This document shows positions 58,140 through 64,000 of a DNA stretch of 64,000 nt, piece after piece (the first letter of the stretch is position 1; each line of letters opens with the position of its first letter). Source of the DNA: a virus; IMG/VR virus record IMGVR_UViG_3300022074_000031, positions 1 through 64,000 of that record; one strand, written 5' to 3'. The position numbers and the translations under genes are program-made. Below the pieces are notes generated by a model that searched no databases, had not been told where the DNA came from, and was given only the letters and a program-made list of their open reading frames with translations.

Positions 58140-59785
58140 GGTATCCTCCTTTCATTTCTTGTATCAACATTTTGATTTCCGGCCTCTCTCGGTAGTCCGG
58201 CCATTCGCTTATCTGGCCCTACGCTCATTCTACTTTTATTTCTTGTGGCCGGGGGGTTCTCTTGAGGTTTTGCACCGCCGGTTTCTGCAAACATTCTCGT
58301 TTGTTCGTCTAAATCTCTCTGGTCTAAATTAGAGCCGGCCAACGGGTCTTGTTTCGCCGGTTCTCCCTCTGATTTAGGAGGTGCTGATTCTTCAGGTTGC
58401 GGTTCCGGCTTCTTAAAAGTAAAGTTGCCGTCCTCATCCATATCAACTTCAAATCCGAGATTTTTAGTAGAAGCCGCAATATTAACTTCAATTTCACGCT
58501 TACGAAGAACAGCAATTTCGTCTTCTTCCTCGCTTGGAGGCAATTTTAAATCCCAATCTGTGATACCAAATTGTTTCGTTAGGAATGGAAATACGTAATT
58601 GTTGTAAACATTCTGCGCCATTTGAACAGCCCTATTGGTAACGAGAATTTGCATACCTTCGTTATTTAACCCGCCGCTTGTGGTATTATCGGCCATGAAG
58701 ACTTTGCTCACACCATAGAAAGCAGATATTCTGTCTCTTAAATCATCCTTGACGGAGACATAATCCATTTCTTTGAGGCTGTCCATAAATTTAATCCACT
58801 CAACAGAACCCTTTCCACCTTCTGCTTCAATGCCCATCACAGGAATAAAATGCGGGTCAGTTTCCATCTTTTCTTTAACAGAACGCCAGAAAGAGCGCAT
58901 CGAATCCATGTTTCGTGTTTGCACCGCTAAAAGTCCCCGAGGCATACGGCTTTTCGTGTAGGAGGAATTTACATAATTCTCCATAGCAAGAAGAGTTGTG
59001 ATGTGATTATAGAGGGTGATAACGGGCGATAGTCCGTACAGGCGGGAAGGACTATACTTGCTGAAATGAAGCACCTCTCCCTTGATAAAGTGCTGGTCTT
59101 TGCCTCCGACACGATTCACATAATGAACGGGGTGGGTAGTGCTTCCGCATTTGTCGCATCGCTCATGCGGCTCAACAGAAAAAAACTCTCTGTGATTTAC
59201 ACAAGTAAAACCTTTTGTCCCCCTCTGGCCCAATTCATCGGAATAAATAGCCATAGTAACTGGGTCGCCGCGATAGAGTTCTTTTACTCGGTGCATTCTA
59301 ATTTTTTGATTTCCGTCAATGAAGTATTCTTTGACAAGGACGATGTAAGCATCATCCATAATGTTCAAGTCGTCTTCAAGTTCTTTAAATACATCAATGA
59401 ATAATTGTTCTGCTTTGTTGACATAACCCTCAATAAACTTCTCAGCATATTTCAATTGGCCGACATCAGGAACCTTCAAGTCTCTACTTCCGCACCGGGA
59501 ACATTCGATAACTGGTCTTTTATGTTCCTTTTCACAATTATTGCATCTTGCCTCGTATGCCTTTTCCCAAACATATCCTCTTCTAAAGATTTCCTGTTTA
59601 AGTTGAGTGATACAGGTTCTCGCAATAACTGAATTTTGAACAATGTGGTAAATAATGGGAGCGGTCATTAGGTTATTCTGTTGCCTTTCTTGAATACCTA
59701 TATTGTAAATGGACCTATCCTCTGGTTTTGGAGTTGTTCTCCTAAATAAATTGGTAAAACTGAAACGGCGTTTCTCTTCAACCAT
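58136..59785 (-). CDS. Portal protein with zinc-binding insertions
   Basis: 549 residues. Portal-type sequence PIIYHIVQNSVIARTCITQL (early helix), FSKYSPSRLYGLSPVITLYN (wing/stem region) and NEGMQILVTNRAVQMAQNV. Two Cys clusters interrupt the N-terminal half: RCNNCEKE with ECSRCGSRD, and CVNHRE with HERCDKCGSTTHP, forming two likely zinc sites that ordinary phage portals lack. The portal is the ring through which DNA is packaged. C-terminal 100 residues are Pro/Glu/Arg-rich and disordered. Confidence 0.82.
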   Translation of the reverse strand: MVEEKRRFSFTNLFRRTTPKPEDRSIYNIGIQERQQNNLMTAPIIYHIVQNSVIARTCITQLKQEIFRRGYVWEKAYEARCNNCEKEHKRPVIECSRCGSRDLKVPDVGQLKYAEKFIEGYVNKAEQLFIDVFKELEDDLNIMDDAYIVLVKEYFIDGNQKIRMHRVKELYRGDPVTMAIYSDELGQRGTKGFTCVNHREFFSVEPHERCDKCGSTTHPVHYVNRVGGKDQHFIKGEVLHFSKYSPSRLYGLSPVITLYNHITTLLAMENYVNSSYTKSRMPRGLLAVQTRNMDSMRSFWRSVKEKMETDPHFIPVMGIEAEGGKGSVEWIKFMDSLKEMDYVSVKDDLRDRISAFYGVSKVFMADNTTSGGLNNEGMQILVTNRAVQMAQNVYNNYVFPFLTKQFGITDWDLKLPPSEEEDEIAVLRKREIEVNIAASTKNLGFEVDMDEDGNFTFKKPEPQPEESAPPKSEGEPAKQDPLAGSNLDQRDLDEQTRMFAETGGAKPQENPPATRNKSRMSVGPDKRMAGLPREAGNQNVDTRNERRIP

Positions 59786-59839
59786 GCTCGCCGCCCTCTC
59801 TCATGTGCCTACAAGGAACCCTCTTTATGAAGATGCCCC

Positions 59840-60010
59840 TCAATATGGCTTAGTCCAATGCTTGGCCTGTTCTATTTGACATGTCAAGCAGAGGTCGCTT
59901 ATTCTGCTAGATTTTTTACATTTTCTGCAAACAGTAGCGAATCTAATTTTCTTAGGTAGTTTTTTTCTCACCTTATGTTTGAAAATATTGTAGTGTTGGC
60001 GAGGCATCAT
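59840..60010 (-). CDS. Small zinc-ribbon protein (56 aa)
   Basis: Starts ATGATG overlapping the end of the LAGLIDADG-domain gene. Basic N-terminus (KHKVRKKLPKKIRF), then CRKCKKSS and CLTCQIEQ, two CxxC knuckles. It fills the gap between the portal and the 60007 gene. Probably nucleic-acid binding. Confidence 0.6.
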   Translation of the reverse strand: MMPRQHYNIFKHKVRKKLPKKIRFATVCRKCKKSSRISDLCLTCQIEQAKHWTKPY

Positions 60011-61617
60011 TCATCACCCGTTGGATAAACCGCACCCAATCTCCTACCAAACTGTTCGTTCCATGTTCTTAACCATGCTTTTAATTCCCTACCCTCGGGC
60101 GCATAACCTAACGTCCTACCCCTTGGCGTGGTGATTAATTCTAAATGCTCCTTATCACTAAATCCTTCGCCTGATAATCCAGCATCCTCTCTCGCTCTGT
60201 TTGATTGCCAAGCCCAATTTCTATATGTCAAATAATCTACAATGTCTTCTGGTTCATTCTTAATAATTGTTCCAATTTGTTCCATAGAATCCATCACAGA
60301 CATTTTACAATTATCTTTATATTTTTGAATATCATCAAGATTAATGTTTTCCTTTGACCAATCAAACCCAACATGGTCTTTATGGTTTTCCCACTTCATT
60401 AATTTGAAAATTTCATCGCAACGGTTTTTATACCAATCGCTTTTCTTGTATGATTTTTTCATGCGAATTAATTCCAATAATAAATTTGCGTTGCCTTTTT
60501 TCAACCTGAAGTGCGGTAAGCACTTTGTTAGAAGATTGGCCACATCATTTTGAGAGTAAAAGTTTAGGCGATTAATTAGCCGAGTATCCTGCGGAGATTT
60601 TTGGTCAAGATGCATACGGCCAAATCCGATTGATTTATACATTTCTTGCATGAAAGCCTTACCTCTTTCCCCCGTAGCAACTAATCCAACTCTCGGGTTC
60701 ATTTTTCGGTCGAGTGTGATGTAGCCATCAGAGTCAATAAATGCCGCCGTATATGCCCAAATATTTTTCTTAATTTCGTCGGGCATTTTGTAAAATGCAC
60801 CGTTAACAGAAACAATTCCAAGTTTCTTAATTTCATTTGAAATGACCTTGGGGCTTGAGGCTTTGTGTAAATCGGTGGGCATCATGTCATGTATCATTCT
60901 TGCACCAATTCCATGGTTTTCACAAACAGCCTTTAGAATAAAATCTCTTTGTTTTTCTTTCTTTGACTTTACCAAAGATTGATTGCTGATTTTAGTTATT
61001 GTTTCTCGAAAAGACCTTTTAGCCTTTTTCATCTCCTTTGAAAGCAGAGCATAGTCCTTTCCATAAACCATATCGTTCTGTTGCGTTTCTGCTTCCCAGT
61101 ATTTACAAAGTGAATCAACTACTTTTCTTCTCTGCTCTGTTGATTTCATCTTATGCAACTTTCGCAAATCCTTTTCGTTAAAACGCATTTTAAGAAGAGA
61201 GTTCTTGTATGGAGCGAGCCAATAAATTGAATCAATGCACTTAAATAAGTGGTCGGAGTAGGCATCTATCATTGTATCAATGGCCTTTGCCATGTTGTCT
61301 CGATTGTCTCCTTTTAGTTTTCTTCTGGACATTCGCATTTGTTTGATAAGGTCGGGAATATTTTTTTCTTCAACCGTATATTCTTGAGGAAAATCATCAA
61401 GCATTTTTCTTGCTTCACTCGCATTTATTTTCAGAACATCGCAAAGGGTATTTATTTCTTCATATTCGGACATGACAAAATCTGAATAAAGGGCTTTAAA
61501 GACCTCCGCATCAACATCTCTGTTTGCCTCTTCTTTAATTTCTTCTTCTCTTCTTTGAAGTTCGGCTAACTCCCTCGCCTTCTCAGAGATTTTGTCATAT
61601 TGCTCTGCTGTCGGCAT
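60007..61617 (-). CDS. Packaging-region protein with embedded LAGLIDADG domain (536 aa)
   Basis: N-terminal 280 residues are helical and include a helix-turn-helix-like part (VISNEIKKLGIVSVNGAFY). At residues 288-299 the sequence AYTAAFIDSDGYI is a LAGLIDADG core with acidic residues kept, followed by the alpha/beta pattern of a single homing endonuclease repeat. A C-terminal segment follows. It lies between the terminase and portal, where a small terminase subunit could be expected. It may be a DNA-recognition protein derived from a homing endonuclease, or an active nuclease fused to a virion protein. Confidence 0.65.
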   Translation of the reverse strand: MPTAEQYDKISEKARELAELQRREEEIKEEANRDVDAEVFKALYSDFVMSEYEEINTLCDVLKINASEARKMLDDFPQEYTVEEKNIPDLIKQMRMSRRKLKGDNRDNMAKAIDTMIDAYSDHLFKCIDSIYWLAPYKNSLLKMRFNEKDLRKLHKMKSTEQRRKVVDSLCKYWEAETQQNDMVYGKDYALLSKEMKKAKRSFRETITKISNQSLVKSKKEKQRDFILKAVCENHGIGARMIHDMMPTDLHKASSPKVISNEIKKLGIVSVNGAFYKMPDEIKKNIWAYTAAFIDSDGYITLDRKMNPRVGLVATGERGKAFMQEMYKSIGFGRMHLDQKSPQDTRLINRLNFYSQNDVANLLTKCLPHFRLKKGNANLLLELIRMKKSYKKSDWYKNRCDEIFKLMKWENHKDHVGFDWSKENINLDDIQKYKDNCKMSVMDSMEQIGTIIKNEPEDIVDYLTYRNWAWQSNRAREDAGLSGEGFSDKEHLELITTPRGRTLGYAPEGRELKAWLRTWNEQFGRRLGAVYPTGDE

Positions 61618-61626
61618 AGGCTCACC

Positions 61627-63051
61627 TCAAAAATTCAAACCGATTCCACGGTAGCCTGTCCTTACAGGTTTCGCATCCTCAAAGAGTCCCAAATCATCAA
61701 GGAGTATGAAGTTATCCGATGCTTGGTAAGTAGCCGCATTCGCTAAGGCAAGGCTCATCACCATATCATCATGTGCGCCGACACCCTCAAACTTTCCTCT
61801 CTCGGTAATGGCAAACATAGACAACTCTTCGATTAGCGCGGATGAAACGCGGCGACTCTCCTCATTTCCATACGGAAAATTCATTTTTGAGTTTTCTAAA
61901 GTCATTTGCAGATTAAGAATAATTTCTTGCTTCTTTTTGCGAGTGGTGTTGAAGTCGTGAACATTGAGGTCAGCAACCTGTCTTAATTCTTGTGTGAACG
62001 ATTTAGCAAAGGTGTTTGTTTCAAAAAGAATTGCCTCCGGTCTAAACATCTGACCAATGATTTTGACCTTCTGTATATTTTCTCGGAACTGAACATTCTT
62101 TGCCCGGTCAATATACACAATTGATTTATTTTCATTCTCATCCATTTCAAGAACAGTAATCACATTGTAGTCTCCATCCGTCGAAATAGCGGGGTCAACC
62201 CCAACAAAGTATTTCATTCCTTCTCTGCGATGTGGTTTTAGAACCAAGTCCTTATTCTTTGCCGCATCTAAATATTCTGGATTGAACAGAGAGGTTCCCG
62301 TTGAAATAGGAACGCACATATATTCTCGGGTGAACATCATTGAGCCGACTTCTGCTTTACGGGCCATCAATGCTTCATAGTTCCAACGGTCAGGCCATAG
62401 AGGTTCATTGAGTGAATTTAAACATGGGTATGTTCTAACCGTGTACGCTGGATTTTCTGCCAGTTGTTGATAAATGTCGGTGTATGAGAAAGGCGTCCCA
62501 ATAACTCTAAGAGATGCCGTGTGGTGAAGCGTGGGAATCATATCACCATAAAACCAATCCGTTACTTTTTGGATACCAGTCATACTGAATTCTTTTAGAG
62601 GGTCGTCAATAACGATTTCTTGAGGGTGCAAACCACGAATCTGCGAGCCAACAGAACGCTCAAGGATTTGGTTTCCATTGGTGAGAGTAATGTTTCCGAT
62701 AGCCCAACCCCTTGCAGGTTTGAATTTCTTGAGCATGGGATGGGTGAACATTTTGTCAATGTCCCTCATGTGAACGAGAGTCTGCTTTTGGTTAGAAGAA
62801 ATGTAAAGCATTTGAAAGGGTGGCTCCTCAAAGATAAGTTTCCACACAACCCATGAATGCATAAACACTGATTTACCGTGGTCGCGTGAACAGATAATAA
62901 CTGTTCTTTGGGTGTTGTTCATTAACTCATGCCATTCTTGAATGTAGGAAGGGAAGTCAAAACCAAGAACATTTTGAAAGAAATAAGGGAATGAATTTTT
63001 GGATAACTTCATATCCATTTCATGTTCAAAGTTAAACGTATCTAATTCCAT
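61627..63051 (-). CDS. terL: Terminase large subunit
   Basis: 474 residues. ATPase: Walker A SRDHGKS (55-61) after VIIC, Walker B EIVIDDP (Asp149-Asp150). Nuclease: VGVDPAISTDGDYN (about 283), AILFETNTF and VGAHDDMVMSLALA give the RNase H-like metal site. It translocates DNA into proheads through the portal and cuts concatemers. Coupled to the portal cluster in one transcript. Confidence 0.93.
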   Translation of the reverse strand: MELDTFNFEHEMDMKLSKNSFPYFFQNVLGFDFPSYIQEWHELMNNTQRTVIICSRDHGKSVFMHSWVVWKLIFEEPPFQMLYISSNQKQTLVHMRDIDKMFTHPMLKKFKPARGWAIGNITLTNGNQILERSVGSQIRGLHPQEIVIDDPLKEFSMTGIQKVTDWFYGDMIPTLHHTASLRVIGTPFSYTDIYQQLAENPAYTVRTYPCLNSLNEPLWPDRWNYEALMARKAEVGSMMFTREYMCVPISTGTSLFNPEYLDAAKNKDLVLKPHRREGMKYFVGVDPAISTDGDYNVITVLEMDENENKSIVYIDRAKNVQFRENIQKVKIIGQMFRPEAILFETNTFAKSFTQELRQVADLNVHDFNTTRKKKQEIILNLQMTLENSKMNFPYGNEESRRVSSALIEELSMFAITERGKFEGVGAHDDMVMSLALANAATYQASDNFILLDDLGLFEDAKPVRTGYRGIGLNF

Positions 63052-63057
63052 TCCAAT

Positions 63058-63624
63058 TCATTCCCCAGACATCCTTTTTCTTCTTTCTTCTAGTTCCTTT
63101 GCCATTTGCTTACCTTCGGACACCATATCATCTACAATATCATTATAGTCATACTCAAGGTCAGTACTTTGGCTTATTATTAGTCCGTCAGGAGTATTTC
63201 TTTCAAGTCCCGTTAACCTATCTATTACTGAGTTTATCGGGCCAAATCGTAATAATTCATTTGGTGCTTCTGTTCTATATGCTTGAATTTCAAGAACTAG
63301 TGATTCTTCAAGCCATTCTCTCAAATAACGGTCTTTAAAACTATTTGCTGCGGATATTAACTCTTCTATATTTTCTCTATCCTCTTCATATTTTTCGGCT
63401 AAAATCTTTAAATCACTTAAAGAAATTGTTGCTCTAAAATCGCCCTGCGTTGCACCCATCAACTGCCCCCTGTGCGTTTCTTCGTGTATGATACTTCTTA
63501 GCGCACTATCAAAATCAAACTTTGGGCCTAAATATATTTCATCGTCGGCAGGATTATATGCCGCCGATTGCGGAGGCATATTCCTATCAAAACGAATTTT
63601 GATAATATCAAACCAATCCATCAC
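63058..63624 (-). CDS. Zincin-like metallopeptidase with N-terminal WFDIIK tag
   Basis: 188 residues. Starts MMDWFDIIKIRF, matching the shared W-x-D-I-x-K element. RSIIHEETHRGQ contains HExxH (His47, Glu48, His51), and a later Glu in LEESLVLEIQAYRTE could be the third zinc ligand. It looks like a small zincin domain. It is just upstream of terminase. Role possibly in head or tail processing or in entry. Confidence 0.65.
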   Translation of the reverse strand: MMDWFDIIKIRFDRNMPPQSAAYNPADDEIYLGPKFDFDSALRSIIHEETHRGQLMGATQGDFRATISLSDLKILAEKYEEDRENIEELISAANSFKDRYLREWLEESLVLEIQAYRTEAPNELLRFGPINSVIDRLTGLERNTPDGLIISQSTDLEYDYNDIVDDMVSEGKQMAKELEERRKRMSGE

Positions 63625-63875
63625 GAATCCCTTGCACTTCTAAAAATATTCGCAAAGGCTCCTTCAATATTAGAAACTCTTGCTTCAAAACCTAAAAGTA
63701 ATCTCTTAAGTTCTTCTAAATCAACATTCTCTCCACCGACAAATTCATATACGATTTCTTTCATATCGTTAATAATGTCAACCATGTTTCCCAATTGTTG
63801 GACTAATTCTCGGCCATCTTGTTTTAGTCTATCTTCTGTCATTTTACTAACCATTTTTACGACCCCTTCTTCCAT
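63621..63875 (-). CDS. Small coiled-coil protein (84 aa)
   Basis: Charged helices with heptad-like pattern (MTEDRLKQDGRELVQQLGNM) and a second helix with EELKRLLLGFEARVSNIEGA. It overlaps the neighbouring genes. A small-terminase-like or chaperone role is possible from position, without direct motif evidence. Confidence 0.5.
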   Translation of the reverse strand: MEEGVVKMVSKMTEDRLKQDGRELVQQLGNMVDIINDMKEIVYEFVGGENVDLEELKRLLLGFEARVSNIEGAFANIFRSARDS

Positions 63876-64000
63876 TTCTTGCTCTTTGACTTGGTTTTAC
63901 TCGAACTCCATTTTACTTTATCCGCCCAATATGCCGCAGAAAGTTTGCCCCTCTTGATGTTCTTAGCATGGCGAGATTTGAACGCTCTCCGCTGTCCAGC
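63857..64000 (-). CDS. Partial basic protein at right edge
   Basis: 47 residues visible, open to the right edge, ending with TAA at 63857-63859. Extremely basic and Ser/Lys-rich (RHAKNIKRG, SSSKTKSKSKKWKKGS). A DNA-binding or virion-internal role is plausible. Its true start lies outside the window. Confidence 0.5.
   Translation of the reverse strand, partial: AGQRRAFKSRHAKNIKRGKLSAAYWADKVKWSSSKTKSKSKKWKKGS

Noticed and set aside
1-64000. CRISPR array, integrase, transposase or insertion sequence
   Set aside because: No regularly spaced repeats and no recombinase or DDE motifs were found; the virus looks lytic from this window, although genes outside cannot be judged.

Overview
The window looks like most of the genome of a tailed double-stranded DNA virus of an archaeon, closest in gene content to the magroviruses described from uncultivated Marine Group II Euryarchaeota (Poseidoniales). 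Direct reasons are an archaeal/eukaryotic-type replication set (family B polymerase, PCNA-like clamp, RFC clamp loader, PriS/PriL-type primase, ATP-dependent DNA ligase, XPF/ERCC4 nuclease) and a TFB transcription factor, together with a tailed-virus structural set (large terminase, portal, prohead protease-scaffold, capsid protein, tail tube, frameshifted tail assembly chaperone, tape measure, fibre). The magrovirus assignment is inferred from gene content; no database search was possible.

The layout is two convergent gene blocks. Bases 1-26,093 are tightly packed plus-strand genes, mostly with ATGA/TAATG overlaps. They run: small accessory proteins including a candidate ubiquitin-like protein (0.4-2.9 kb); TFB and a MazG-like pyrophosphatase (2.9-4.1 kb); an E1-like adenylating enzyme, a Myb-like protein and a JAMM metalloprotease (4.3-6.0 kb); a GroES/GroEL pair (6.3-8.0 kb); PC4-like and histone-fold-like small DNA-binding proteins around a DNA ligase (8.5-11.5 kb); a degenerate LAGLIDADG protein; then the replisome (12.2-25.8 kb). 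The plus block ends at a hairpin/T-tract terminator near 26.1 kb. Bases 26,268-64,000 are minus-strand virion genes, read from the right edge leftward: packaging (terminase, LAGLIDADG-domain protein, portal), a 979-residue protein with a second ATP-dependent ligase domain, protease-scaffold, capsid, a group with membrane proteins and a small GTPase, connectors, tail tube, chaperone with a -1 frameshift, tape measure, a 2123-residue tail protein and a fibre. Both window edges cut open reading frames, so the divergent region between the blocks lies outside the window. No tRNA, rRNA, CRISPR array, integrase or insertion sequence was seen.

How the parts fit: TFB probably redirects host RNA polymerase to viral promoters. 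The primase, helicase-like ATPase, split polymerase, clamp and loader form a nearly self-sufficient archaeal-type replisome, tied together by PCNA-binding (PIP-box) tails that I read in three proteins. ERCC4, RecB/Cas4-like and DEDDy nucleases and a Sak4-like ATPase would handle recombination and ends. The chaperonin pair probably folds virion or replication proteins.

The most unusual items are: (1) a scattered Ubl / E1 / JAMM set resembling a viral ubiquitin-like conjugation or sulfur-carrier system; (2) a small Arf/Ras-like GTPase inside the virion gene block; (3) DNA polymerase B split into two genes exactly before motif C, with three small genes between the halves and altered motifs B and C; (4) a second, very large ligase protein next to the prohead protease; (5) a short W-x-[D/E/N]-I-x-K peptide at the termini of at least six virion-block proteins, possibly a capsid-binding tag.
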